A stretch of 64,000 bases of DNA from Spirosoma endophyticum (GCF_900112365.1 NZ_FOLQ01000019.1:59806-123805), one strand, 5' to 3'; positions 34,614-44,129 are shown, numbered from the stretch's first letter. A program made the numbers and translations. The notes: a model not told the origin generated them from the sequence alone.

Positions 34614-36806
34614 TTACTTCACCACATTCACTTCTAGCACAACACTTTCCCGGCGGGTGCTCACCTGGGGGTTGAAGCCGATGGTCATCAGGTAGTTGCC
34701 CGAATAGGTAGCGGTGGACGTATTGACCGCTGATTTGGTACCTGGATAGACATTAAGCTCTTGAATCGTATAGTTTTTGTCGGGGTCGAGTCCTTTCAAT
34801 TTAATGGGCGCAAGGCTGCCCGCTTTGTAGCGGTTCTTGACAAGATACGTAAACCACATGGCCTTGTCTTTGGCTTCACTCACGTAGAGCACAGACGCTA
34901 TGTCGTTTGTGTAAGGAGACGCTAGTCGGAACTGGTCACCCTGCCAGATGACGGGTTTGATACGTTCGTAATCCTTCAGCGCCTGCTGGCTGAATTGCAG
35001 TTCGGGTTCGGTGAGTTTGCTGACGACAATGTCATACCCGATTTTGCCCATCATCGCTACGTCCGTTCTGAACTTGATGGACTGTTTGCCCCAATCCGTT
35101 ACGTGGTTACAGCTCGCGATGGACGGGAAAAAATACGAGTAATTCCACTGAATAAATACCCGTTCCAGACCGTCGGTGTTGTCGCTGGGCCAGTATTCGG
35201 TGAAGTAACGTAGCGCGCCGTAATCGACGCGGCCCCCGCCCCCCGAACACAGCATCATGGGCAGCGTTGGGTACTTGGTCCGAAGCCGTTCGACTACTTT
35301 GTACAGGCCCTGAACGTAGTCGACGAAGAGGTTCGACTGGTTCGGATTGGTGGCTGAGTACGCATTGTAAATGACGGCGTTACAATCCCATTTGATGTAA
35401 CTCAGCGTTGGATTTTTTGTCATGATACCGTTCACAACCTCATACACAAAGTCCTGCACCTTCGGATTCGACAGGTCCAGCACCAGTTGATTTCGGAAGT
35501 AATATTCCTGACGGTTCGGCAGTTTAATGACCCAGTCCGGATGTTTTTCGTACAATTCGCTTTTTGGGCTGACCATTTCCGGCTCCAGCCAAATCCCGAA
35601 TTTGATACCGGCACTTTCGGCTTCTTTTACCAGATACCCCAGCCCATGCGGCAACTTTTTGGCATTCTCCTGCCAATCACCCAGCGAGGTGTGGTCGTCG
35701 TTACGGGGGTATTTGTTGCCAAACCAGCCATCGTCAAGGAGAAACAGATCGACGCCGAGTTTTTTGCCATCCTTAATGAGTGTCGACAGTTTTTCTTCGT
35801 TGAAATCGAAATACGTAGCTTCCCAGTTGTTGAGCAGCGTCAGTCGATTTCCCTGTCCCTGCGGAATCCGATGTTTACGCGCCCAACGGTGCAGACTCCG
35901 GCTGGCGCCACCCGTGCCTTGTTGCGAGTAGGTGAACAGAAAAGCAGGCGTAGTAAATTCAGTATTGGGCGCCAGAGTATAAGCCGATGCGTATGGATTG
36001 ATGCCGGGAATGATACGTAGGTTATGCAGCGGATCGACTTCAAACGCCAGTTGGTAATTGCCCGACCAGGCCAGCGTCCCGGCAATCACCTCGCCCTTAT
36101 CTTCGTCGGCCGGTTGGTTAAGTGATACCAGAAACGACGGTGGCTGGAATAAATCGGCGCGTGTGCCCAACTTGGAATCCAGGATTTTGATGCCTTCGGT
36201 AAGCGGTATTTCGGAAGGATTCATTTCGTTGGCCCAGTCGCCGTGAAAATGAGTCAGGTAATAATTCTGAGCCGGAATGTAGAGGTTCGCCGACGCATAC
36301 TTTTGCAGCACAATCGCCTTTTTTTCGGTGTGCCGAATGGAAGACCATTGTTCAATGACATCTTCGTTCTGATACGCTTTATAATAGAGCGTCACCTCAA
36401 ACGGGTACTGCGGATCTTTCAGATACACCTTCGTCAGTACGACGCCATCGGACGCATTTTGTGTTTCATGCCGAACGTACCTGAGGTCGAGCGACGGGTT
36501 TCCATCGGCATGGGTTACCTGAATGGCAGGTTCCAGCAAATTGCGGCTACCAGCGGGCGTATACGCCGAATTGTAGATACCCGTATAATCTTCCCCACGC
36601 TTGCCATTCCCCGGGATGGAGGCATATTCAGCCGCGTTACGTAGCTTCGGGCCCAGGTGAACAATGGTTGGCGTTTGCTCTTTATCGACCCGAATCACAA
36701 GCGCTGTCTGCCGGGTTTCAATGGCGATATGTACATCGCCCGGTGCGGCTTTGGTCAGAAAGGGTATTAGTAATAAAAGAGGTAGGTACAGGCAGAATCG
36801 TTTCAT
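34614..36806 (-). CDS. Alpha-galactosidase, glycoside hydrolase family 36
   Basis: 730 residues, with a signal peptide (residues 1-20) for export. An N-terminal beta-sandwich (to about 310) precedes the TIM barrel. The barrel has LLNNWEATYFDFNEEKL, DLFLLDDGWFG and GIWLEPEMVSP. The nucleophile is Asp474 in YIKWDCN and the acid/base Asp542 in WPSDNTDGLER. A C-terminal beta domain follows. It releases terminal alpha-galactose from raffinose-type sugars or galactomannan side chains. There is no SusC/SusD pair nearby. It is convergent with the sugar dehydrogenase. Confidence 0.93.
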   Translation of the reverse strand: MKRFCLYLPLLLLIPFLTKAAPGDVHIAIETRQTALVIRVDKEQTPTIVHLGPKLRNAAEYASIPGNGKRGEDYTGIYNSAYTPAGSRNLLEPAIQVTHADGNPSLDLRYVRHETQNASDGVVLTKVYLKDPQYPFEVTLYYKAYQNEDVIEQWSSIRHTEKKAIVLQKYASANLYIPAQNYYLTHFHGDWANEMNPSEIPLTEGIKILDSKLGTRADLFQPPSFLVSLNQPADEDKGEVIAGTLAWSGNYQLAFEVDPLHNLRIIPGINPYASAYTLAPNTEFTTPAFLFTYSQQGTGGASRSLHRWARKHRIPQGQGNRLTLLNNWEATYFDFNEEKLSTLIKDGKKLGVDLFLLDDGWFGNKYPRNDDHTSLGDWQENAKKLPHGLGYLVKEAESAGIKFGIWLEPEMVSPKSELYEKHPDWVIKLPNRQEYYFRNQLVLDLSNPKVQDFVYEVVNGIMTKNPTLSYIKWDCNAVIYNAYSATNPNQSNLFVDYVQGLYKVVERLRTKYPTLPMMLCSGGGGRVDYGALRYFTEYWPSDNTDGLERVFIQWNYSYFFPSIASCNHVTDWGKQSIKFRTDVAMMGKIGYDIVVSKLTEPELQFSQQALKDYERIKPVIWQGDQFRLASPYTNDIASVLYVSEAKDKAMWFTYLVKNRYKAGSLAPIKLKGLDPDKNYTIQELNVYPGTKSAVNTSTATYSGNYLMTIGFNPQVSTRRESVVLEVNVVK

Positions 36807-36836
36807 TCGTAAATAGTGAGAAATGGGGGTAATTGG

Positions 36837-37451
36837 CTAAGCCAGAGACAGCTCCCGACTTAGGGCTGCCAGGTCGATCTGGGTAGACGGCGTTGTGTCG
36901 GCATCCAGAACTCGTTTCATATACGCCAGCGCATCCGTCGTGTGCGTCGGTTTAATGGACGCAACGCAATCGGATGGTACGCTGAGCTTTAAGTCGCGCA
37001 TATAGGCATCGTTGGCCGTAAACAGCACGCATGAATCAGTACTGAGCCCGGTTAGAATCAGGTATTTTGCGTTCAGGTAGGTTAGCAACGTATCGAGCGT
37101 AGTTGCATAGAATGCCGAGTTTTTGGGCTTAAGCACAAAGTAATCATCAGGGTCGGGCCTGAGTATTTCGGCCAGGTGCTGGCCCCGAACGTCATCCGTT
37201 AGTACGTGTTCCAGTACGTCATTGAAATTGGATTGCCAGCGGCCAAAGTTATCGTTGACATAAACAACAGGAATGTTCAGTGTTTTGGCTTTGCCTTTTA
37301 GAGCTGCAATGCGGTCGGCTGCCGCGCGGGCTGTTTCTTCTAGCAGATCTCCTCCGGGAAACTCCAGATCGTTAATCATGTCAATAATCAACAGGGCTAC
37401 CGGAGATTTATCGGGAGCATTACCGTGTAAATCGTCACTCTTTCCTTTCAT
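36837..37451 (-). CDS. Isochorismatase-like cysteine hydrolase
   Basis: 204 residues from ATG 37451. The frame is open to 37553, but the extra 34 codons lie in CACAGAG/CTCTGTG repeat DNA and are not conserved-looking. The triad is Asp in LLIIDMINDLEFPGG, Lys in VLKPKNSAFYATTL and Cys in LSTDSCVLFTANDAY. Members include nicotinamidases, isochorismatases and amide hydrolases; the metal-site His pattern of nicotinamidases is not obvious, so the substrate is left open. It is cytoplasmic. The neighbouring hypothetical gene is upstream on the same strand. Confidence 0.85.
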   Translation of the reverse strand: MKGKSDDLHGNAPDKSPVALLIIDMINDLEFPGGDLLEETARAAADRIAALKGKAKTLNIPVVYVNDNFGRWQSNFNDVLEHVLTDDVRGQHLAEILRPDPDDYFVLKPKNSAFYATTLDTLLTYLNAKYLILTGLSTDSCVLFTANDAYMRDLKLSVPSDCVASIKPTHTTDALAYMKRVLDADTTPSTQIDLAALSRELSLA

Positions 37452-37479
37452 AACGTGGTTGAAAATGGTCTTACCACAG

Positions 37480-37556
37480 AGCTTCACAGCGATCAAAAGG
37501 ATAAATATAATTTTCTGTGAATCTTTGTGTTTACTCTGTGACTTCTGTGGCACAAA
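37480..37556. repeat. CACAGAG/CTCTGTG imperfect inverted repeat
   Basis: ACCACAGAGCTTCACAGC and the later TTTCTGTGAATCTTTGTG and CTGTGACTTCTGTGGCAC are imperfect complements that fill the spacer between the isochorismatase-like gene and the next upstream gene. Words of this kind (CTTTGTGT, CTCTGTGAC) are a widespread bacterial dispersed repeat type. Confidence 0.6.
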
Positions 37557-37559
37557 TTT

Positions 37560-38339
37560 TTATTTGCCAGGTTTAACAGTGAACTCCTGAAAGCGGTAAA
37601 TTTCCTGCCGCACTACGTCGAACGTCTGGCTAATTTGGGAACGGAACTGTTTGTAGGCCGGATCAGCCAGCGCACTCATGTTTGCTACGTATTGCGTACT
37701 GGTAAACTCATAACCTTTCTCGCTGCCGTTAGGAACCGCCAGCGCCGAGAAGTCCCAGCCGAGGAGCGTATTTTTCTTGATACGTTCGTCACTCAGGCGT
37801 TTCAACGGGCTCAGGTCAACAGTGGCTAGCGGGTTTCGGCGTTGAAGCCGGTCAACCACCATGAGTTGTGTGCCGTCGGGGGCGAATTTTGGGTCAAATG
37901 AGGCATCCGTATTTTCCCAGATTTCTATTTTAACAACGGGCGCCGTTGCGCGATCACGGCGTCCCAGATCCGCCATTTTTGTCTTTACGCTATCGCCATA
38001 CATCCGGGCCATAGCCTCCGGTGAGGCTCCTTTGATGGCCATTTCCGACGTAACAATTTTAGTTACGTAGTCATATTCCGTCTGGTTGGGATTCGACGTA
38101 AACTGCTTGACGGTCATATACCAGCCTTCGAGCTTGCTTTCATCGACGGCTGCCTGATTGACTTTTCGCCATTCCCGTTCAACGGACAGGGCATCCTGAA
38201 CGGTGAGTCCTGGATTCAGTTTGTGGTAAATGAGAAACGTATAGGTTTTGGGCTTTGTCTGCGCCAATGCGCTAAGAGCATAAGCCATAAAAAGACTCAA
38301 CAGGGCTGTTTTACGAAAGAAGGATAGCAGGGCGATCAT
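37560..38339 (-). CDS. Exported hypothetical protein
   Basis: 259 residues, not recognised. A signal peptide is clear: a basic start, hydrophobic residues 10-23, then ALAQ at about 27. The mature part has mixed alpha/beta character with no Cys and no obvious metal or catalytic motif. YTFLIYHKLNPGLTVQDALS and WENTDASFDPKFAPDGTQLM are its most distinctive parts. Two half-similar segments (an N-terminal VEREWRKVNQ block and a C-terminal block) could mean a duplicated alpha/beta-barrel fold; that is speculation. It may be cotranscribed with the isochorismatase-like gene. Confidence 0.65.
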   Translation of the reverse strand: MIALLSFFRKTALLSLFMAYALSALAQTKPKTYTFLIYHKLNPGLTVQDALSVEREWRKVNQAAVDESKLEGWYMTVKQFTSNPNQTEYDYVTKIVTSEMAIKGASPEAMARMYGDSVKTKMADLGRRDRATAPVVKIEIWENTDASFDPKFAPDGTQLMVVDRLQRRNPLATVDLSPLKRLSDERIKKNTLLGWDFSALAVPNGSEKGYEFTSTQYVANMSALADPAYKQFRSQISQTFDVVRQEIYRFQEFTVKPGK

Positions 38340-38457
38340 GAAATAGATAGTGGTTGGAAAGATTTGTACAGATACTGATAGGTAAGGGAGTTGCGGAGAA
38401 AATCTAATTGAAAAGCCATTTGGTTTGAAGATAAAATGTGATAAACATAGAGAACAT

Positions 38458-38517
38458 GAAGGATTCAGAGAGATTTAAGACTACAAAGCCGTTTTCTTAG
38501 ATCTCTCTGAATCCTTC
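38458..38517. repeat. 17-bp inverted repeat in a divergent spacer
   Basis: GAAGGATTCAGAGAGAT (38458-38474) and ATCTCTCTGAATCCTTC (38501-38517) are perfect complements with a 26-base loop. It lies between divergent genes, so it cannot be a simple terminator for either. Confidence 0.85.
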
Positions 38518-38619
38518 GTGAGAATGGACATTTAATCACTACTTAATCGGTAGAATGTCAAAAGCAACGCTTTACTACGTAGTAGAAAACCTGGCGATAA
38601 GCTTGCCTGTTCCTGAATT

Positions 38620-40164
38620 ATGACCCTGATGAAAAACCTGAAACTGATCTTTTTTGCCTGTTTAGGCAGCTTATTCCTGACAACTAACGTCGCCGTTCAG
38701 GCGCAAAAGATAGGCCTCTTTGATGGACATGGCGACGTTGGTGCCGTGCTGAAACCCGGATCTGCCAGCTATAATTCCAGGACGCGTACCTATGAATTAT
38801 CCGGCTCGGGCTACAACGTCTGGTTCGATCACGACGAGTTTCATTTCTTGTGGAAACGCCTGAAAGGTGATTTTATCCTGTATACCCGAGCTGCGTTAGT
38901 AGGTAAAGGCGTTGATCCACATCGAAAAGTTGGCTGGATGGTTCGCAGTAGCCTGGACGGTAAATCGCCCCATATCAATGCTGTAGAACATGGAGACGGC
39001 CTTACGTCACTACAATTTCGACGTACTGCCGGAGCTAATACCGAAGAAATTAAGTCAAAATTAACGGGTGCCGACGTTATCCAGCTGGAACGGAAAGGGA
39101 ACACCTACACGATGCGGGTGGCCAAATTTGGGGAACCATTCGTCACCGAGCAGGTGGCCGATCTGCCGCTTGGCGATGAGGTGTATGTTGGTTTATTTGT
39201 TGGCTCGCACAACAAAGACGTAGTGGAACGGGGCGTCTTCCGCGACGTGCGGATCAGTGCGCCCGCCCCCGATGGACTGGTGCCTTACCGCGAGTATCTG
39301 GCCAGTAATCTGGAGATTCTGGATGTAACAACCGGAGATCGGCAGGTGATTTTCAATTCGCCCAAGTCGCTTCAGGCACCCAACTGGACGCCCGATGGTA
39401 AAACGCTCTTATACAACAGTGATGGGCTGATGTATTCCTTCAACCTGGCCAAACGTAAGCCTGCGGTACTGAATACGGGTGACGTGAAAAATAATAACAA
39501 TGACCACGTACTGTCCTTCGATGGGAAGATGCTGGGCCTGAGCAGTGGCGTCAAAGAGCTAGGCGGCTCCATTGTTTACACCGTCCCGGTAACGGGTGGT
39601 CAGCCGAAACAGATTACGCCCAAAGGCCCCTCGTACCTGCACGGCTGGTCGGTGGATAAGAAGACATTGATATTCACGGGTCAACGGAATAATGAATTCG
39701 ACATTTACAGCGTGCCTGCGGCCGGTGGGGAAGAGGTTCGGCTCACGGACGCCAAAGGCCTGGATGATGGCCCGGAATTTACGCCCGATGGCCAGTATAT
39801 ATATTTTAACTCGAACCGCACGGGAACCATGCAGATCTGGCGAATGAAACCCGATGGCAGTCAGCAGGAAGCCGTCACGACGACGGGAGAGTTTCACGAC
39901 TGGTTTCCGCACATTTCGCCCGACGGTAAATGGCTGCTGTTCATTTCCTTTTTGAAGGAAGAAGTGAAGCCCGATGACCACCCGTTTTACAAGCACGTTT
40001 ACCTGCGGATGCTCCCCATCTCGGGTGTTGGGCAACCCAAAGTGGTAGCCTACATCTACGGTGGTCAGGGTACGATCAATACACCTTCCTGGTCGCCCGA
40101 TAGCAAGCGAGTCGCGTTTATCAGTAATACGGTTGAGAGCAGTATGAGTCCCGTGGACAAATAG
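38620..40164 (+). CDS. Exported TolB-like beta-propeller protein with lectin-like N-domain
   Basis: 514 residues (ATG 38629 is an alternative start three codons in). The signal peptide ends near VAVQAQ. Residues 35-215 look like a concanavalin-type (DUF1349-like) sandwich. Residues 230-500 hold PD40/WD40-like blades: LQAPNWTPDGKTLLYNS, GPEFTPDGQYIYFNSNRTG, WFPHISPDGKWLLFIS and NTPSWSPDSKRVAFIS. TolB-type propellers bind proteins or sugars, and some sit in carbohydrate-related loci; no catalytic residues are identified. The promoter region has a CTACTACGTAGTAG palindrome (about 38572-38585) that could be an operator. Confidence 0.78.
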   Translation: MTLMKNLKLIFFACLGSLFLTTNVAVQAQKIGLFDGHGDVGAVLKPGSASYNSRTRTYELSGSGYNVWFDHDEFHFLWKRLKGDFILYTRAALVGKGVDPHRKVGWMVRSSLDGKSPHINAVEHGDGLTSLQFRRTAGANTEEIKSKLTGADVIQLERKGNTYTMRVAKFGEPFVTEQVADLPLGDEVYVGLFVGSHNKDVVERGVFRDVRISAPAPDGLVPYREYLASNLEILDVTTGDRQVIFNSPKSLQAPNWTPDGKTLLYNSDGLMYSFNLAKRKPAVLNTGDVKNNNNDHVLSFDGKMLGLSSGVKELGGSIVYTVPVTGGQPKQITPKGPSYLHGWSVDKKTLIFTGQRNNEFDIYSVPAAGGEEVRLTDAKGLDDGPEFTPDGQYIYFNSNRTGTMQIWRMKPDGSQQEAVTTTGEFHDWFPHISPDGKWLLFISFLKEEVKPDDHPFYKHVYLRMLPISGVGQPKVVAYIYGGQGTINTPSWSPDSKRVAFISNTVESSMSPVDK

Positions 40165-40311
40165 TGAAAAGGAGCCAAACAGTTTAAGTGCTCTTTTATA
40201 CGATTCATACGGTCTTCTGTACCGTTTGACGCACTTACAGTTGAACGGAGGGGGGGTGACAGCTAGGTTTGTTCTCAATATCAAGCACGGCAATCTTACC
40301 CCCCTCTTCCA

Positions 40312-40725
40312 ATGACTACAATAGCACCTCTACCCACTAGCCCGGTTCACACAACCGACTCCGCTGTATATTCACCAGCAACGCATCGAATTACGCTTTT
40401 CTGTCAAAATCGATCCATCGTGATCGCCAGTGAAGACATTGTCTGGCTGGAAGGTTCAGGAAATTACACATTTATCCATACCCGTGATAAACGGCGGTAC
40501 CTGATGGCAAAAACGTTGAAAAGTTTTGAGATGGAATTGAGCAATGCGCCCTTTGCCCGTATTCATAAATCACACGTAGTAAATCTGGCGTATGTGAAGC
40601 GTATTGCCTTTGGAATGAATGCCTTTATCGAATTGGCTGGCGGCAAGACACTCACCATAGCCCGCCGACGATTGACCCCTACACGTACTCAATACAACCA
40701 GCATCAGAAAGTGATGGCAAACTAA
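40312..40725 (+). CDS. Stand-alone LytTR DNA-binding protein
   Basis: 137 residues. The LytTR domain covers about residues 25-125: IVIASEDIVWLEGSGNYTFI, RRYLMAKTLKSFE and FARIHKSHVVNLAYVKRI are classic. There is no receiver domain in front, only about 25 unstructured residues, so it is an orphan regulator rather than half of a two-component pair, and no kinase is adjacent. LytTR proteins usually bind paired 9-bp repeats. It stands alone, convergent with the next gene, with a 48-bp palindrome 25 bases after its stop. Confidence 0.88.
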   Translation: MTTIAPLPTSPVHTTDSAVYSPATHRITLFCQNRSIVIASEDIVWLEGSGNYTFIHTRDKRRYLMAKTLKSFEMELSNAPFARIHKSHVVNLAYVKRIAFGMNAFIELAGGKTLTIARRRLTPTRTQYNQHQKVMAN

Positions 40726-40750
40726 GGTATCAACGGTCCGACCCGTAATT

Positions 40751-40798
40751 ACAGAAAACGACGTGCCACGGTTATAACCGTGGCACGTCGTTTTCTGT
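40751..40798. repeat. 48-bp perfect palindrome without spacer
   Basis: The arms 40751-40774 and 40775-40798 are perfect complements with no loop. The core is GTGCCACGGTTA/TAACCGTGGCAC. A related but decayed copy with CCGTGCCACGG words lies at 43126-43186. Confidence 0.95.
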
Positions 40799-40805
40799 AA
40801 ACACC

Positions 40806-40845
40806 ATAAAAAAAGCCTGCTGCGTTCTTACGATCGCAGCAGGCT
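40806..40845 (-). terminator. Terminator of the secreted two-repeat protein gene
   Basis: AGCCTGCTGCG and CGCAGCAGGCT are perfect 11-bp complements. On the minus strand the stem is followed by a run of seven T, the correct polarity for the gene ending at 40951. Confidence 0.85.
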
Positions 40846-40950
40846 GGGAGTTGAATGGAGCGGCAGGGCTTGTCCGAAAAGCCTGACCGCATTGTGTTGA
40901 GAATGTGTAATTAAATATGCCCGGGGGCTAACGTATCACATTGCAGCAAC

Positions 40951-41556
40951 CTAGTGCCGAATGTTTACGCGTGTTGTAAATTGCTTCTGGTTTGGGCCAA
41001 CCACAAACGTGTAGGCGCCATCGGGAAGACCCGATAAATCGAACCGGCGGGTCGAGCCTTTGAACGAGTCGGTTTGAACCAGTACGTTCTGAGCGTCATA
41101 GATCGCTACGTTCGCTTCGGTCAGGTTTTTGTTGGGAAGCGACACTTCGATTTTGTTCTTTTCGTAGGCCGTTAACGTTGGCTCCGTTACCTGCTGAATG
41201 TTACGATCATCGATGCTGAGTGCGTTTGCCTTGATCGAAATTCCCTGCGACATCCACCAGGCATTGTTACCGGCCGTCAGGTAATACTGACCATCGGGCA
41301 GGTTGTTCAGATTGAATGCGGTCGCCTTCTTGCTGTTTTTAGAAATGACTCCCCGGTAGAGTACGTTGCCGTCGGCATCAATAAGTGCCAGGTCAACCGC
41401 TGCGCCCGGCTGTGTATAAATGCGTACTTTCTTTTGTTCGGACTTCTCAACTTTCACCCCATTCGCTCCTGCACCATTGTCGGCGATGGCCACTCCTGTG
41501 CCTGCCAGACTCCATACTGATAATAGTACGGCGATTGATAAACGGAACTGTTTCAT
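40951..41556 (-). CDS. Secreted two-repeat beta-sandwich protein (hypothetical)
   Basis: 201 residues with a signal peptide (ending VAIA). The mature part holds two related modules, marked by NLNNLPDGQYYLTAGNN near residue 95 and FDLSGLPDGAYTFVVGPNQ near residue 180. Each follows a strand of the form LIDADGNVLYRG or IYDAQNVLVQTD. The pattern resembles C-terminal sorting-like or DUF3244-type beta-sandwiches found as small secreted proteins in Bacteroidota. The function is unknown. It has its own terminator. Confidence 0.7.
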   Translation of the reverse strand: MKQFRLSIAVLLSVWSLAGTGVAIADNGAGANGVKVEKSEQKKVRIYTQPGAAVDLALIDADGNVLYRGVISKNSKKATAFNLNNLPDGQYYLTAGNNAWWMSQGISIKANALSIDDRNIQQVTEPTLTAYEKNKIEVSLPNKNLTEANVAIYDAQNVLVQTDSFKGSTRRFDLSGLPDGAYTFVVGPNQKQFTTRVNIRH

Positions 41557-41998
41557 GTTGGATTGAAATTTATGTTTTACCGGGACAAAGGTGTGGGCTA
41601 AACTCGGTTTAATGCAACGGTATAAGCCTCATATGGCCTCGTTTCGATGAAGATTCTTCTAAAAAGACAATTCGCTATCAGTATAATGGGGTGATTATTG
41701 AAAAAGTGCAACAAGTCCCTATTTTTGGCTTATGGATTGTATTTTTCTAATAATCCTAATTTTTAGGACTTTATTTTTTTTTACACCTAGTTTTCATGCT
41801 AATAATCCAATTCTATAAAAAATGTCCATTTACGCTAATACGTAAATGGACAGCTATAAGTACTAATTAGGGACGTATTTACGCGCTCTCGCCTAAGTTT
41901 CCAATTGATTAATAAGGACTTCGTAACAGATCGAGTCGTTGTGCCAGGTTGCTTTTCTGAACATTGATCAGGCGTTACATGCGGCAAAGTCGTCCCAA
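41557..41998. other. Gene-free A+T-rich spacer
   Basis: 442 bases with no supported gene. It holds the bestrophin terminator (41815-41852) and T-rich tracts around 41770-41790. The upstream part is probably the promoter of the gene ending at 40951. I see no RNA gene. Confidence 0.6.
41815..41852 (-). terminator. Terminator of the bestrophin gene
   Basis: TGTCCATTTACG (41823-41834) and CGTAAATGGACA (41841-41852) are perfect complements. Read on the minus strand, a run of T follows (plus strand ATAAAAAA before the stem). Confidence 0.8.
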
Positions 41999-43012
41999 CT
42001 ACATCAGAATATTATCCACGGCCTGCATACGTTGGGGAAGGTCCGATTCGCCCAGCATGTCGCGCAGGTCGATTTCAATATTGCGGCAGATTGACGTCAT
42101 GGGTACGTCGTTGATACTGTTCTCAAACGGATTTTCGCTGGTATCGCCAATCACCTCCATCGTGTTAAAAATCCAGGCAATAACCGTATAGAATGGAATG
42201 GTTAACCAGACATGCCAGCCACTGACACGGGCCATTTCGGTGAGTAGGCCATAAGGCAGTACAATGATAAACAGCCAGGTGAAAACAAAGCTGAAATAGG
42301 CGTACTGACGCGGGAACGGAAACGATTTTATGCGCTCGCAGGCCCCCTGTTGATTATAAAATTCGGCCAGCATTCGTTCCAGTTCTACGTGGTAATAATC
42401 ACTCATATACCCGTTGTCGCGTAGCTGGGCCAGTAGCGCCGACTGATCCCGGAGCAGATTCGTAGCTGGATTCGGGTGCTTTATAATTGCTTCTACTTCG
42501 TCTTTAGGCAGAAAACGGCTTAACTCAACATCCAGACTGCATTGCCGGAACGCATCAATACGCTCCACAAGCTCATGAGCCGTATTGTAATGTTGTTCCC
42601 AGACGAGTTTTTGCCGAAGCTGTACGCGCAAAGCGGTTATGTAGGCCAGATGCCGGTAAAGTAGCTGCTGCCGAATGTGCGCTAAGTCCGTATCAGGAAG
42701 CGGTTGAGTCGTTGGATGTTCTTTAACGTAATCGAGTACCATAATGGCCCATGACCGACTGGCGTTGGTGATACTTCCCCAAATCCGGCGGGCCTCCCAG
42801 AGTCGATCGTAGGAAGAGTTATTTTTAAAGCCAACATAAAAAGCAACGGCCGTACCAATGGTGGCAATCGGTACGAAAGGAATGGCAAGAAATGTCCAGT
42901 CCAGGACCTTGTAACCTATACAAATAAGGGTTGAATACCCGAAGAAGATCAGGACCGAGCGCCAGGCAAAGGGAAAAATTATGTGGAACGGAACACGTTT
43001 TGTGATGAACAT
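41999..43012 (-). CDS. Bestrophin-family anion channel
   Basis: 337 residues, near the usual 300-330 for prokaryotic bestrophins. The family motif after the second membrane segment is GTAVAFYVGFKNNSSYDRLW, then EARRIWGSITNASRSW. Membrane helices lie at about residues 15-65 and 230-285, and the C-terminal part contains NPFENSINDVPM. These form pentameric inner-membrane channels: chloride in eukaryotes, sodium-conducting in the studied Klebsiella protein. Ion preference here is unknown. It is monocistronic. Confidence 0.92.
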   Translation of the reverse strand: MFITKRVPFHIIFPFAWRSVLIFFGYSTLICIGYKVLDWTFLAIPFVPIATIGTAVAFYVGFKNNSSYDRLWEARRIWGSITNASRSWAIMVLDYVKEHPTTQPLPDTDLAHIRQQLLYRHLAYITALRVQLRQKLVWEQHYNTAHELVERIDAFRQCSLDVELSRFLPKDEVEAIIKHPNPATNLLRDQSALLAQLRDNGYMSDYYHVELERMLAEFYNQQGACERIKSFPFPRQYAYFSFVFTWLFIIVLPYGLLTEMARVSGWHVWLTIPFYTVIAWIFNTMEVIGDTSENPFENSINDVPMTSICRNIEIDLRDMLGESDLPQRMQAVDNILM

Positions 43013-43317
43013 GAGGAAGTTGTATACTAGTGGAAAGAGTTGAAGTCAGAAGCCCTAAAATAGCCGATAAATTTTAGAAAAAGCCCGATGCGTTATCTAT
43101 AGACTTTCTCAAAATTTGGACTTTGGCCTGGAACCGTGCCACGGTTGTATTGAACGTACTTAGGAACTGTGGCACGGCTCTAAGCCAAAATTAACAGTTG
43201 GTTAATTTATTGTGTGACCGATGGGGAGTCTGTACTTTGCATCAATAAATAAGGTAATGATGGTTTATTTACAGATTCGGTAAAGGCCATGCCACTAAAA
43301 AACGCTTCGTAAACTTT
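43013..43317. other. Gene-free divergent spacer with decayed inverted repeat
   Basis: 305 bases between divergent genes. GGCCTGGAACCGTGCCAC (43126 onward) and GTGGCACGGCTCTAAGCC (to 43186) pair imperfectly and share the CGTGCCACGG core of the palindrome at 40751. The rest presumably contains both promoters, but no strong -7 element is seen. Confidence 0.6.
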
Positions 43318-44127
43318 ATGGATCAAGTATTGAAAGGACAAATTGCATTGATTACCGGGGCCAGCAGCGGCATTGGGGCTGGTGTCGCAAAGGCGCTGGC
43401 GGCTGCCGGGGCCACCGTGGTGATAAACTATCCGGTTGAGGCTACAAAACCAGCGGCCGATGCCGTATTAAAAGAGATCACCGATGCAGGTGGCGCGGGT
43501 ATGGTTGCCCAGGGCGACGTCAGCAAGGAAGATCAGGTAATCAGCATGTTTGCCAACGTAGTAGCAACCTATGGTACGATCGATATTCTGATCAATAATG
43601 CGGGCCTGCAACGCGATTCCAAATTCCACGAAATGACCCTCGACCAATGGAATACGGTGATTAATGTCAATTTGACGGGCCAGTTTCTGTGCGCCCGTGA
43701 GGCCATTCGGGAGTTTTTGCGCCGGGGACCACGTCCGGACGTATCGGCAGCCACCGGAAAGATAATTTGCATGAGTTCAGTCCACGAACTGATCCCCTGG
43801 GGTGGCCATGTCAACTATGCTACGTCAAAAGGGGGTATTAAAATGCTGATGCAGTCGCTGGCGCAGGAATACGGCGACCGTAAGATTCGCGTCAACAGCA
43901 TTTGTCCAGGTGCTATTCAAACACCAATCAACCGGGCCGCCTGGGAAACTCCCGAAGCTTTGAACAGCCTGATGTCGCTTGTTCCGTACAACCGCATCGG
44001 TCAGCCTCAGGACATTGGGAATCTTGCCGTTTTCTTATCCTCCGATCAGTCAGACTATATTACGGGCGCCAGCATCTTCATCGACGGCGGTATGACGGTG
44101 TTTGAAGGATTTTCTACAAACGGGTAA
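43318..44127 (+). CDS. SDR oxidoreductase, glucose 1-dehydrogenase-like
   Basis: 269 residues. The cofactor motif is LITGASSGIGAGVAKALA, and NNAG is present. The catalytic Ser is in IICMSSVHELIPWGG, with Tyr-X3-Lys in NYATSKGG. VNSICPGAIQTPINR and the C-terminal GASIFIDGGM complete a classical SDR. The close match of layout to glucose 1-dehydrogenases, and its position 92 bases before a GH63 glucosidase, suggest it oxidises released glucose. That is inference from context. Confidence 0.88.
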   Translation: MDQVLKGQIALITGASSGIGAGVAKALAAAGATVVINYPVEATKPAADAVLKEITDAGGAGMVAQGDVSKEDQVISMFANVVATYGTIDILINNAGLQRDSKFHEMTLDQWNTVINVNLTGQFLCAREAIREFLRRGPRPDVSAATGKIICMSSVHELIPWGGHVNYATSKGGIKMLMQSLAQEYGDRKIRVNSICPGAIQTPINRAAWETPEALNSLMSLVPYNRIGQPQDIGNLAVFLSSDQSDYITGASIFIDGGMTVFEGFSTNG

Positions 44128-44129
44128 AA

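Noticed and set aside
35487..36020. Plus-strand frame of 177 codons inside the alpha-galactosidase gene
   Set aside because: Antisense shadow of a full-length GH36 gene with intact catalytic motifs; no family features.
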